From Agriotes lineatus (lineage: Eukaryota; Arthropoda; Insecta; Coleoptera; Elateridae): a DNA stretch of 64,000 bases. Position 1 is the first letter of the stretch. Every line of letters begins with the position of its first letter. The stretch is from assembly GCA_940337035.1 (NCBI GenBank), contig CALNHX010005794.1, positions 1-64,000 on the forward strand, written 5' to 3'. The notes below the pieces were generated by a model. The model searched no databases. It had not been told where the DNA came from and was given only the letters and a program-made list of their open reading frames with translations. Shown one piece after another: positions 1 to 10,654 of this stretch. Position numbers and translations under genes: made by a program.

Positions 1-294
1 TCGGAAAATGGCAGCGCATATTTTTGCAATTTGTTCAAACTACACGTTGCCATTCAGCCTCGTATCACTACTCTCCAAAATGTTTATATGTCAGAAATCC
101 TATCTAGGTAGGTACTATAAAACTGATTGGACAAAGTAATTTAAACTTTTGTTTGTTTTATGTTAATCAAGCATGGCCAAATCGTGTCTTACGCATAAAT
201 TCACATAAAACACCCATATTTGCATCGTTCTGCTCATATAATTTATCTACATAGATTATTCAACAGTAATATCCCAAGTGCATTAAAATAGCCG

Positions 295-463
295 ATTAAA
301 TTTTGACGTTTTCTGTCAGAATGTTTTGCTAAGAAATTTGTCAAGTAAATTTGCCGCTCAACAAGAATCCCGAGTGCGCAGCACGAGGGATTTTGAAGCG
401 AAAAATTTACGAGATATATTTCTTCAGAGCAAAACATTCTGACAGAAAATCGTCAAAATTTAT
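295..463. repeat. Imperfect palindrome, MITE-like
   Basis: The left half (about 295-375) is repeated in reverse complement in the right half (about 385-463). Both outer ends read as attaaattttgacg and its complement, and both carry tctgtcagaatgttttgc. The centre is ccgagtgcgcagcacg. No coding capacity. It is most likely a short non-autonomous DNA transposon or a foldback relic. The first 294 bases of the window show nothing recognisable. Confidence 0.7.
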
Positions 464-591
464 TCAGGCTAGTTTACATGCACGCGGGATGTTCGGAGTG
501 ATTATTTCCTGAATAAATAGATAAAATTCAGTTGGTGAAGCACCTTTAATAATCATGTTAAAATTATGCTCAAGCGATTAAATTTTGACAT

Positions 592-613
592 AAATTTAAC
601 CGCGGTTAAATTT
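592..613. repeat. Perfect 22-bp palindrome
   Basis: Two 11-base halves meet at a central CCGCGG (aaatttaaccg followed by its exact complement). The flanks repeat the gattaaattttgac motif seen in the palindrome at 295-463, so this is probably another relic of that family. No function is visible. Confidence 0.6.
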
Positions 614-835
614 TGACGTTTGAATTTTAGTCATTATTAAACTGACAGAAACCATTGTGATTACGCATTATTATGGATATGAAGGAAATAATCAATATTA
701 GATACCTACGAGGTGAGCGCCAAAATTTCCCTTGTCAAAACTTTGGTAAGACATCGATTCAAGTCTTATTAGCCTTAGAACAAAAATGGATTTTATGACA
801 ATTAGTTTTCATATAACTGACACTCTTTCATCACG

Positions 836-1756
836 ATGTCAGAAGTCACAAAAATTGAGTTTCGAGCTGTTATAAAATTTCTTACTCGAGAAGGTATTTC
901 TCCTCAACTCAGCAAAGATCGGCTGGATAGGCGAGTACGGGAAAAATTCTCCGTCTTATTCTAGTAAAGTATTGGTCAAAACGGTTTCAAATAGGGCAAG
1001 AATTCTTGGAAGATGACGCAAGAACAGGAAGGACGGTGGAAGTGGTCACGGACGTCAAGATTGGTCTGGTTGAGGATTTCGTATTAAGCAATCGACGCTT
1101 AAAGGTCAAAGAAATATAAAAAAAATTGGGATTTTCAGATACAAGCGTTCGCCGAATCCTCTACAATTATTTAGGCATGAATACAATTAGTGCAAGGTGG
1201 GTCCCAAAAACATCTCTCGGCCGTTCAGCGCCAGCAGCGTGATCGTGCGCGATTCTTTTTGGGTTTCTGTGGAGAAAACCCTATGAACGTGTTGAAAACA
1301 ATTCTCACAGGAGATGAAACTATGGTTTGTTATTATGATCCTTTGTTCAAAAGGGAGTCGATGGAATGGAGGCGAAAAGGAGAAGCATCCTCAAGAAGGT
1401 TTAGGGTCTATCAGTCGACAAGAAAAGGGATGGTTACGAGTTTTTTGGGATTGTGAGGGCATTCTTCTCATACCAAAAATTAAGACAAAATATTCGGGAG
1501 AAAAGACGTGGGAAACTGACCAGAGGCGTGCGTTTGCTGCATGACAATGCAGCCGTGCACACTGCTAGAATTGCGCAAGCCGCAATTCGTGTCTGCGGTT
1601 TCGAACAACTCAATCACGCGCCATAGGTATATTCCAGATATTGGCCCCAGTGACTATTATCTGTTTGGAAATTTGAAAAAGGACCTTCGCGGGCGCAATT
1701 TCAGTGACGACGAAGGCTGCAGGTATTTTGAAGACAACCCGAAGGAATTTTTTTAG
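836..1756 (+). pseudogene. Mariner transposase pseudogene
   Basis: An ATG at 836 opens a degenerate mariner-family transposase. The N-terminal helix-turn-helix part reads through a PSYS..KYWSKRFQIG-like stretch. DDARTGRT and DTSVRRILYNYLGM (about 1015-1180) are linker motifs typical of the family. The C-terminal catalytic part is recognisable as LHDNAAVHTARI and then DIGPSDYYLFGNLKK, where the second D of the mariner DDD triad sits. Several frameshifts and stops (about 930, 1119, 1240, 1310) break the frame, so no active protein is possible. The family is usually about 345 residues and this span fits that length. Clear inverted terminal repeats were not found. The similarity is a recognition from family motifs. 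Confidence 0.85.
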
Positions 1757-2311
1757 GAGTATTGCATTATTGCTGAAATGATGTAATACGTGTATTGATG
1801 TTAGGGGAGACTATATTGAAAAATAAAATTTAATTCTGAGTTTCGCCCTTTCTTAATTATCAGGCCGGGAAATGTTGGCACTCATCTCATCATAACTCTA
1901 TAATAAAGCAGAACACTTCCCAAGGTTAAACATATCAACTCCTGGTCTATGTGCAGTTAGGTATTGTGCGCGTGGTCTTGATATTTTCTAAGAGCCAGTA
2001 ATATGGAAGGAGAGAACAACTAATGCTCTTGTTAGGGCCTACACACATTTTTTTACACAACACAGGAATGTTTGTACTATGTACACATAAATATTAAATC
2101 TGCAAATAACCTAAATTCGGAGCTTTGTACAAAAATATGGTTATAAACTTTTTGCAAGTGGACTTTACTACCTCTAGGAAGAAAAGGCGTCGTGCATCAC
2201 GTGACCACAATTCGAGGTTGGAGGTAAAATAACCTAAAATTGTAATGTAAACATTACGGTAACCGTAGTTTCGGAGTGCTGTACTTGCAAAAATATTTAG
2301 TTTTTTAATTA
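1757..2311. other. No gene seen
   Basis: AT-rich sequence between the mariner relic and the inverted repeat. It holds only short overlapping open frames without recognisable motifs. Confidence 0.5.
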
Positions 2312-3482
2312 GAATTGGGTAATCCTGCATTTTAGGGCCATGAAATTGAACTACCGTTCCTAGAGCTAATAATGCAGGTGGGAGTGACAATAACTAAGTA
2401 GGTATATTATATTTCTCTTAATGTTCAGATATTCTGGATTGGAAATTTTAAGTCGAGAAAGAAGAAAAATGTAATTATATTATTGCAAGAGGAAAGGCAA
2501 AAAATAAACAGGGGAAATAGTTAAAACATACATATGTAACAGAAGTGGTAAGTGTTTAGTATGAAATTTAATTCGAAAGTAGGTACTTACCTATATTATT
2601 AAGTCAAGTGTATTTTTTGAAGGAAATATTTTAAAAGTCCTCGACGGCAATAAAACGTGCAACAAAGAAAGGGACAGGGTATTCTTCGTTTTCATGCAAA
2701 TAATTCATGTACCCGACAATAAACGGTGTGTACTTGCGGATTTCTTGCCTATGATTTGTTTACAACGGAGAAAGATGCATATATCTAATACTTACTATAT
2801 TGCTAGCGGCTATGAGTGGGAAACTGGCCGATGAAGTGAGACACACAACCAACTCCTTCATGTATACGGTGAGCTGTGCGCAAGCGCGGCGGCGTCGTCC
2901 GCCCAATGGGGAAGTGGTCCCCCCAATGGGGAAGTGGTCAAGTTTAAAATTCGCTTCTAAAGGCGGAGTTCGAATTCTCACGCATGCGCACGAGACGCGT
3001 TATACTATAAGTGAGACTATGTCGGCGCCGTAATGTTTTCTGAAGTTTCCAGGCCCTACCAGCAATATATGTGTATTATATATATGGAAAGATGATTTAA
3101 AGCTGTCGCTTTCTTTGTTGCACGTTTTATTGCCGTCGAGGACTTTTAAAATATTTCCTTAAAAAAATACACTTGACTTAATAATATAGGTAAGTACCTA
3201 CTTTCGAATGAAATTTCATACAATTGTTTTATTATGAAACACTTACCACTTCTGTTACATATGTATGTTTTAACTATTTTCCCTGTTTATTTTTTGCCGT
3301 TCCTCTTGCAATAATATAATTACATTTTTCTTCTTTCTCGACTTTAAATTTCCAATCCAGAAAATCTGAACATTAAGAGAAATATAATATACCTACTTAG
3401 TTATTGTCACTCCCACCTGCATTATTAGCTCTAGGAACAGTAGTTCAATTTCATGGCCCTAAAATGCAGGATTACCTAGAAT
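2312..3482. repeat. Long inverted repeat upstream of the ISL2EU-like transposase
   Basis: The arm at about 2312-2676 is the near-exact reverse complement of about 3108-3482. Examples are cacttaccacttctgttac in one arm and its complement in the other, and the shared inner end around gtcctcgacggcaataaaa. Arms are about 365-375 bases. The spacer (2677-3107) is more GC-rich and carries a tandem pair around caatggggaagtggtc (about 2904-2940). The right arm stops about 65 bases before the transposase ATG. It may be a duplicated terminal region of the adjacent transposon, or a separate foldback that landed in it. Confidence 0.8.
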
Positions 3483-3546
3483 TGGCTGCCAAAGGATTAT
3501 TTAAATATTTTTATTGCCATAAGTGTTTATTTGTTCAGTTTTTAAA

Positions 3547-5128
3547 ATGCCTTCGTTCTGTATGGTGGTAAAGTGTGGTAGTAATGCAGCCAGGGATGCA
3601 CCATTGATTCGTTTCTTTAGGTAAATAAGTATATAAATTAAATAGTTTATTTCACGATCTGTATTGTTTTCTTTATTATGATTTGATATTTTTTACAGAA
3701 TTCCTTCAATTTTCACCAGTGGCAGAAAAGTTTCCAAACTCTTGCAGTTACGGAGAAAAAAATGGATTGCTGCAATCAAGAGAGACGATTTGACAGAATC
3801 AAAACTTAAATAAGGTCGTGTATGTTCACTCCATTTTCATTCTGGTAAGAAATAGTGAGTAGTAGCGAAAAATTTCGAATTTGTAATTTAAATGACTTCC
3901 TCTTCAGAAAAACCGGCTTCTTTGTTTGACCAAGACAACCCCGATTGGGTACCCACAAAATGTATGGGCCACACAGCATCCCTCCAGGTGAAATCAACAG
4001 TTAGATTTAAAAGACTGAAAGATCGTGATGCTAAGGTATGTATCGATTGATTTTAGTGCTCGATTTTGTGCATGTTAGTACTGAATCTGAATGCTATACT
4101 TTTTATATTTGAAAGTAGGTATTACAGTTTTAATTGATTACAGACTAAACAAATACCTATTAATCCACCAGAAGACGTAGAAGAAAGTATGGATGTTGAT
4201 GTTCCAGCGGAGATCACCCACGAACAGCTTCAATTTGGGCTTCGTAAAGCAAATGAAGAAATTGATTCGTTAAGGGAGGAATTAAAAAAATATAAGTTGG
4301 ACCAGGACTATTTCAAAAATAGTGATAGTAATACATTATATTATACAGGATTTCCTGAATATGTATATTTAGAAAATGTCTATAAAGTAGTAGAGCCTTA
4401 CCTTTCAGGACAAGGCAGTTTGACAAAATTTCAACAATTAGTGTTAGGTTTAATGAAATTAAGGCTAAATTTAGCGTTTGCTGATCTGGGCAATAGATTT
4501 CAGTGCCACCGTACAACAGCGGCACAAACATTTGAAAGGGTTGTCGAAATTCTTTATTGCAGACTAAAGTGTTTTATACAATGGCCAAGCAGAGAGGATA
4601 TACAAATGAACATGCCCAGTTCATTTAAAAATGTTTTAAAGTTACGCACTACAGTGATAATTGATTGTTTCGAGGTTTTTATTGAGAAACCCTCAAATCT
4701 AGAGGCAGCTGCAAAAACTTGGTCTCATAAGCACCATCACACGATGACATTTTTAATAGGCATTACTCCGCTGAAACCTGTGGCTTTCTCGACAAATTAA
4801 TGCCGGGCGACTTAGTCGTAGCTGATCGAGGTTTTGCCATAGAAGATTCAGTTAAAATCTATTGTGCAGAAGTACAGTGCCCTGCTTTTAAAAAAAAAGA
4901 AAACAGTTGAATGCTCTAGAGGTAGAATCGACAAGGAAATTAGCAAGCGTACGAATTCACATCGAGAGAGTGATAGGACTTTTGAAATTAAAATTTAAAA
5001 TATTGCACGAAATTTTCCCTTTAGTAGCCCTGAAAAAGGGGGACGATGATTTTGCATTTATTGATAAAATAGTAGTGGTTTGTTCAGTATTATTAAATTT
5101 GTGTCCTGGAATTGTTCCACTTGACTAA
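3547..5128 (+). pseudogene. ISL2EU-like THAP + DDE transposase, broken
   Basis: A four-exon gene can be modelled: 3547-3620, 3699-3844, 3908-4035 and 4144 onward. Every junction has GT-AG signals and phases that match. Exons 1-2 encode a THAP zinc finger (MPSFCMVVKCGS at the start, VCSLHFH at the end). Exon 3 gives the linker NPDWVPTKCMGH typical of ISL2EU-type transposases. Exon 4 holds an acidic coiled linker and a DDE_Tnp_4-type catalytic domain with visible acidic residues in TVIIDCFEVFIEKP, VVADRGF and RIHIERVIG. Lesions are an in-frame TAA at 3811-3813 inside THAP, a deletion plus frameshift near 4768 and a frameshift in an A-run near 4890-4905. It would cut and paste the element from 2.3-7.3 kb. 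The THAP part would bind its ends. Not functional as read. Confidence 0.85.
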
Positions 5129-5294
5129 ATATTTCAAATAAAAAACTGTTAAAAGCAAATTATTTTTATTTAATTCCAACAAATAAATACTAATATAATA
5201 GCTATTATAATACCTTACATATTACTTAGCTCACAAAAAAGCATTACATTTCATAAAATCTGTATGTTAAACCTACAGAAAGAGTTATAAATGT

Positions 5295-7289
5295 TTATTT
5301 GCAAAAGTTGCAAATCCACGGATTATTATCAGGTGTTGTTTTTAAACCTAGGCAACTCAAATGGTACCATTCGATTTTGCAGAACCCGGAGTCGCACCCT
5401 ATCATTGGCGTTTTCTCATCGTCTTCTTGCCGACACACACAATACAAAACTTTATTTGGATCGGCTTGTAGCAATTCTGCAGCACCATTTGTTTCGTCCT
5501 CTGATGTTGTTAGAACAACTTCATCATATAACTCTACAGGACATCTTGCATCTTCCCAGTCATTGTCCTGCTTTTCTACTTCTGCTTCGTCTGCTTTTGT
5601 TTCCGCTTTTGTAAAATACTTTCCCAGTACCTCAGGAAAAAATACTTTAAAAAACAGATTTTTTGCTTTTTCGCTTTCACGTTCCCAAAATACGCTGTTG
5701 AATTGGATTTTGGTGAAAGTACAGTTTTCCTTACTCCACGCAAGTAAATAGCAATAGTCTACTTTCGTAAGAGCAAGTTGCATTTGCACCTGATAATAAT
5801 AGGCATGGTCTTCTGAAACTGTCACTTCACCATCCTTAAACTTCAAAAAAAAATTCTTTTTCTCTTCCATCAATTCAATTACACCACTATGTCTTGCACA
5901 ATATAGGCATTTCACCTCGAGAAGACCCATACCACAACAATCGCATTGTACAACTGCATCTGGAGATGCACCAAAATATGGGTAATTGGAATTTATGAAC
6001 AAACCCATCTTGTCCGCTCCAAAATTTTCATGCGTCTCCTGCATTTTTTTAGTAAAATCAGCAACGGCTTGCACCTCATGTTTGCATCCATACTCTAGGG
6101 CCTTCACCTTTAATTTATATTGAGAGGGATAGCAGATGGACTTGATTACTGACATGGATGGCTTATCCACGGAGGTCCTGCAACAGCTTTTAAATTTAGA
6201 AGCTGTCACTCTTCCAGCTCGATACAAAAACCAAGCTCTTGATTTGGACTGCAGTCGTGTTTCCTTTTCAATATTTCTGCAGTCTAGGTTGGGTACCGAC
6301 AGATCTGCGGACAAACCTGAAAATTGTTACATTAGGTAAATGTTATTCTCATTAAATTTAATTAAATTACAGACAAAAAATGTATTTAACTATAATTACC
6401 TATTTCTTGCAGTTCACGTAATGTTTTGTTCTCGTGCTCCTCCTTATAATGTACCATAATCGTAAATTTTTTCTTGTATTCAATTTCAGCATAAATCCGC
6501 TCAGAAAAGGGCTTCGTGACGGTATGCAGTACCGAACCTTGAGAAGTGTTTGCCAAATTTCGAAGTAAATCGAATTTCTCATCTTCAGTCATTGAGGGTA
6601 CAACTGTTCTCTCCTTATCTCTACATCGCAGAGGTTGATCGTGCCCAACTTTCTTCTTTTTTGCAGTTGCAAAGTCCAAGTCCACCCCACGACTTGGATC
6701 GGCAGGCTTATTTGTTGGGGGCATCCAATATGCCGTTTTACCCGTGCAACTAACTTGCTCCAACTTCCTCACAGCTTCCTCTAGACAAAATAGCACTGCT
6801 GCCACATGTGTACAGCTTTGACCAAGCCCAGCAACTCAGTCGCAATGCGCAGACACAATTTCATCGTCCTTCTTCGCAATTATCCACGGCAATAGCAACT
6901 TCTCTCTTAGACGTTGAGAGTGCAACACCTACAACAAACAATATAGTTAAGTACATAATTATCATTATAATATATTAAATTCTTACGTTTCCTAATACAA
7001 GCACGCAACACCCAAAGGTTTTCACGCAAATCTTTACCCAGCCACAAGCTGCCTGATTATATGCCTCGAGACTTTTGTAGGCTTTCATTTGTTCACATGT
7101 ATATGCACTTTTGGCGTACACTAAATAATTAAATAAATCCGGATAAAAAACTTTCGGGAAACTTTCAATCTCGGTCGAGCAATCTTCTAATGCGATTAAG
7201 TAAGGATCAACTTCAATTGTTGATATTTTCGACATGTATCTATCTCGGTGTGCTTCCTCGAGGGTTAAATAATAATTGCTCAGCTCCAT
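5295..7289 (-). pseudogene. ISL2EU-like second protein: SWIM-like zinc motif, YqaJ-type nuclease, PHD finger
   Basis: Three minus-strand exons fit: 7289 to about 6991, about 6931 to 6404 and about 6331 to 5295, with consensus splice sites. The first (MELSNYYLTLEEAHRDRY) has no known domain. The second carries a SWIM-like motif (AHCD, then GLGQSCTHVAA) in which the second cysteine position is a TGA stop at 6836-6838. The third has the YqaJ/lambda-exonuclease-like fold signature: GASPDAV followed by LLEVKC supplies the D and E-x-K metal ligands. It ends with a PHD-type Cys4-His-Cys3 finger (CVCR, GCDSGFC, WYHLSC, WICNFC). ISL2EU-like transposons are known to pair a THAP/DDE transposase with a YqaJ-domain protein. 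The tail-to-tail arrangement with the transposase (167-bp gap) supports one element. A role in excision or end processing is inferred. Confidence 0.83.
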
Positions 7290-7537
7290 TTTCTTCCCCT
7301 TTCAAAAAATTGCGTTTATTTAAAATAGAAGTTGGCCATGTATGCTGGAGAATACCTACCCACTAATAATCTCTTTCTTCAATAACAACACCTTAGTTCT
7401 TAAACAATAATGTCACTATATAATATTTCTAACACTACTAACCACTATTAACTACACTTAAAACTGTTAAAATAACTTTAAAAACGCTAAATCAACAAAC
7501 AAAACAATACCACGCGACGCAACTCCAAGCATAAAAA
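7290..7537. other. Putative promoter side and outer end of the ISL2EU-like element
   Basis: AT-rich leader upstream of the minus-strand nuclease gene. No clear inverted terminal repeat matching the left side could be identified, so the exact right end of the element is unresolved. Confidence 0.35.
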
Positions 7538-8186
7538 TCTGGTGTGATACACTCACACAACTTCCTTTTACAGTGTTCTTATAATTAGTCAAAAACTTCA
7601 TTTTTAATTTTTAGCCATTTGTCAAAAATTACAAATACTACAAAAACGGTACAAAATAGAGCGTTAGTTGAAGAGACAAATTTTCTCTAGAATTTTAAGG
7701 TGAATTCAAAAATGTAATAATATACCGGGTGTTTTATTTAAAATGGGAGTTAATAAAAAAAATAGCAAAAAAAAACAAAAGAAACCCACTTTAGAAGTAT
7801 TCAACTGGAAAATCACCTATTTCACATCAATACACATTAAAAATGTAGTAAAAATGTAAAGTTTAAAAAAAATCGTTGGAGGTATTCAACTGGAAAATCA
7901 CCTATCTTTCATCAATATAAATTAAAAATGTAATAAACATGTAAAGTTTGAAAAAAAATCGTTTTAAGAGTTGTTTTTGAAAAATTTTCTTCAAAAGCTT
8001 GCTGTCGCATCTAGATAGTACACAAAACTTATTTATGAAGTTTCAACGCCATACCTCTTTTCGTTTTTGAGATATTCTGTTCACAGACAGACAGACACAC
8101 ATACACAGACAGAATGACAGACCAATGAACAAAAATATGTATTTTGGGTTCAGGGAACCCAATACTTCCTTTCGTAAGAGGAAGTA
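7538..8186. mobile_element. Helentron/HINE-like non-autonomous element, copy 1
   Basis: The first of three closely similar copies (others 10655-11347 and 38541-39210). Each begins tctggtgtgatacactcac, an internal palindrome gtgtga/tcacac, followed at once by acttccttttac. Each ends with a hairpin, acttccttt with loop and aaaggaagt, so the 5' subterminal motif recurs inverted in the 3' hairpin. Each has a CAGACAGACACA microsatellite near the 3' end. A leading TC, subterminal inverted repeats, a 3' hairpin, an internal microsatellite and no target duplication resemble Helentron-associated HINE/DINE elements. No protein is encoded. Copy 1 lacks the conserved stretch around the tgttgaaaactc motif before its end. 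Confidence 0.65.
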
Positions 8187-8267
8187 AAACTCTTAAAATC
8201 TTGGACAATGTGCAGCTAAGAGTTTATCATTTTCGAGAGATAGTATTTTAAAGACTGAGTTCTGTTT

Positions 8268-8529
8268 TCCAAAATTTACGGCTGCATTATCTGCAGACAA
8301 TGCTGATATTCTATTACTTGGAAGATTGTGCTTTTTCAAAGAGCTAAAAAATTTTGTCAGCTATTGCTTTTGCTGACGAAATGAAGTCGTAATACATGAA
8401 ATAAAGAGGGGAAATAAATTTACCCTCTATCGGGAAATGTTATGTCCCGGGCGATACCAACTCGGGACCGGAACATTGGTCATCAAACACGGGACTGTCC
8501 CGGGTAAATCGGGACGGGTGGTCGCCCTA
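8268..8529 (+). mobile_element. Probable hAT remnant with terminal sequence
   Basis: A short translated stretch FTAALSADNADILLLG resembles the SADNA motif of hAT/ZBED transposases. It is followed about 150 bases later by a GC-rich terminal-looking stretch (8449-8529) with repeated cgggac/gtcccg pairs and ending gggtggtcgcccta. That ending resembles termini seen in hAT-like repeats of many animals. Only a fragment. The assignment rests on short motifs. Confidence 0.35.
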
Positions 8530-8933
8530 ATGTTGATTCACACACCACTTATAAGAACAAGACACCAAGCCAAATAAACAATATACCAAGACAAAATTAC
8601 AAAAGCGACTGAACACCAAGAACTTTAAGCAATAATGTTGCTGATATCAGGTTGTTTTACAAGTGGGGTTGATTACCTGAGTTTTTGGAATAGGAATTAG
8701 ACACTTAAATACGTATACAAATTATCCATCATAACAATAAAACATAATATTTCCTTTATATTTGGGATATTCCAAAAGCAGATAAGTACTTAATTGTCCC
8801 TATTTTCAGAAAATTGTAGGTTTGTCTAAATATAGTGCTTTTAGAGATCAGCAAATTCCAGGAATTTAGTTTTTAGAAACTGTCCCAGTGACATTTCCAC
8901 TAACTGGATTTATAGCATTGTAACAATAATTAG
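8530..8933. other. No gene seen
   Basis: AT-rich spacer between the hAT-like fragment and the P-like element. No motif or repeat recognised. Confidence 0.5.
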
Positions 8934-9177
8934 CATTTAATCCTAGAGAAATAATAAACCGTTGGTATAGAATGAAAACAGTATGGGTAAAAGTGAGGAC
9001 AGTCATGGTTGCTCAAAGAGCCGCACTTCCCGGCCGATCAGATGGCGCCACTTGTAGAGTTTGCCTTGCAGTGATCTATATTATTTACCGGACATCGCTC
9101 TCCTGTCAGTCATTATTCTTACCCCTAGAGAAATAAGACTTGGTTTATTATTTCTCCAGGTTCTTAACCAATTTAAA

Positions 9178-9437
9178 ATGGTTAAAATTAACTGCTGCGT
9201 GCCAAACTGCATCCCTGAGAGGAACCACGGTCGACATCGATTTATACATCCTGAAAAAAACCCTGAATTATACTCCAAGTTGTTGCATGCAATTGGTAAC
9301 AGAAAGCTTTTTACCCTCAATAAAAACTATGTTTACGATAACTTTCGGGTATGCGACAAACATTTTGTCAAAGAAGATTTTGGCCCAAATAATGTTGTAA
9401 AAAGAACAGCGTTACCAAAACTATTTTTGCCAGTTAG
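9178..9437 (+). CDS. THAP-domain exon of the P-like element
   Basis: The ATG at 9178 starts MVKINCCVPNC. The THAP C2-CH pattern is visible: two cysteines at the start, RHRFIHPEK in the position of the conserved fold, VCDKHFVKEDF with the C-x2-H pair, and a closing LPKLFLP. THAP domains bind the transposon ends in P-type transposases. The exon ends at 9437 before GT (gtaggt). A 69-nt exon in matching phase can be read at about 9485-9553 before gtgagt. A further open stretch at 9603-9822 before gtaaat looks coding, but its phase does not join cleanly. No catalytic domain follows, so this is an internally deleted or domain-only copy. A short upstream ATG at 9061 is a less likely start. Confidence 0.7.
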
Positions 9438-9926
9438 GTAGGTGTATACATAACGCATGTAGGTAGTTTTTTGGGGTAGTTGCAGAGCAACAAAGTTCAT
9501 CCCTGATAGAAGTGGCACAACATCTTACTGCAGATTTTTCAACCAGTATGCCAGGTGAGTTAAGGTAATTTTTTTAAGTAGCTGAATGTGGCATGCTATT
9601 TTTTCCTAGCAGTTATGCCCCAGATCGAACGAGAATATTCACATAGCATCCCGCAGGGTGAAATTCTTGAGCCCCAGCTAGGGGCAAGGCCTACGGCAGT
9701 ACTTCGATTAGAGCATCCTGGGGAAACTATGGAGTTTGCTTGTATTACACCAGGTGCAGTATTGAACACTGAGGCAGAGAGTATAACACCTCGTCCTCAA
9801 ACACCAATATTACAAACAGGTAAATTTGCAACAGTTTGAGACAAAATACAGCTTACCTCAAAATGTTGGGAAACTCTTGACCTTAGTTTACCTACGATAA
9901 AATATGCTGCTTTAAGGCAGCTTATC

Positions 9927-10137
9927 TAGTACGAGGATGTGCTGAAAAGTTCCAGGCTTTAAATAGAAAGAAACGTGCTAGCGAAATATGAAACATTTTA
10001 TTCAACGTACTCCCCCCTCATGCTAACAAATTTAGCACAACGCTTCTCCAGTTTTCTTAACCCCTCCAAATAGAAGTGGGACGGTTGTCCCTCCAAAAAC
10101 GCCTCCGTAGCTGCGATGACTTCCTCATTGGAGCCAA
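9927..10137 (-). mobile_element. Mariner 3' fragment nested in the P-like element
   Basis: Read on the minus strand, 46 uninterrupted codons (about 10137-9995) give the C-terminus of a mariner transposase: SNEEVIAATEAF, then GLRKLEKR, then RGEYVE and stop. About 70 bases further on the sequence ends acttttcagcacatcctcg, which looks like a mariner terminus. The N-terminal nine tenths of the gene is missing. It is a different copy from the pseudogene at 836-1756. Coordinates are accurate to a few bases. Confidence 0.75.
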
Positions 10138-10654
10138 ACTTGTTATGCCTAAATTTATATATTTATACCTATTATTTGTGCACCAAATTATGTAATTATT
10201 TTTGTAGTTGTTAAGTGTCCTATAAATGGAGATTTTTTTGTTGGACAATAAATCAACTATTATATTATGTCGTTTTTTTTCTTTTGTTGACTGTTAGCCC
10301 AAGAATATCGTCGAGTAATTATACCTTGGTCACAAATTGTTAATATCAGTACCCAAGGAAGTGAAAACCAAAGCTGCCATGTGAAAACGATCTTGATAAA
10401 CCAGCATGGACCAATACGATGATTTATGGATTTCTATGATTATCACTGATTGTCTCATGCTAGGTTATCAAATATCAAATTTCAATAAACAGTATAGTAA
10501 AATATTACCAGAAATGTATTTTCAATTTCCCGCCAAAATGAACTTCCCGGCCACTAGAGGCGCTGACATTCAGTTCTCTTTCTGTCTTAGGGACATTTCA
10601 TTCTATACCAACGGTTTATTATTTCTCTAGGCATTTAATACTGAACAGAAAAAA

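Larger units (their letters stand above)
8942..10631 (+). mobile_element. P-superfamily-like DNA transposon with 36-bp TIRs
   Basis: Positions 8942-8977 and 10596-10631 are perfect reverse complements (36 bases, starting cctagagaaataataaacc). The element is flanked by a perfect 8-bp duplication catttaat at 8934-8941 and 10632-10639. An 8-bp duplication combined with a THAP-domain exon inside points to the P superfamily. hAT also makes 8-bp duplications but does not normally carry THAP. A direct subterminal motif acttcccggcc occurs near both ends (about 9026 and 10543). At 1,690 bp it is too short for a full transposase, and a mariner fragment is inserted at about 9927-10137. Perfect ends imply a recent insertion. 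Confidence 0.85.

Noticed and set aside
2960..2990. tRNA B-box-like gttcgaattct
   Set aside because: No A box, anticodon arm or acceptor stem can be drawn around it.
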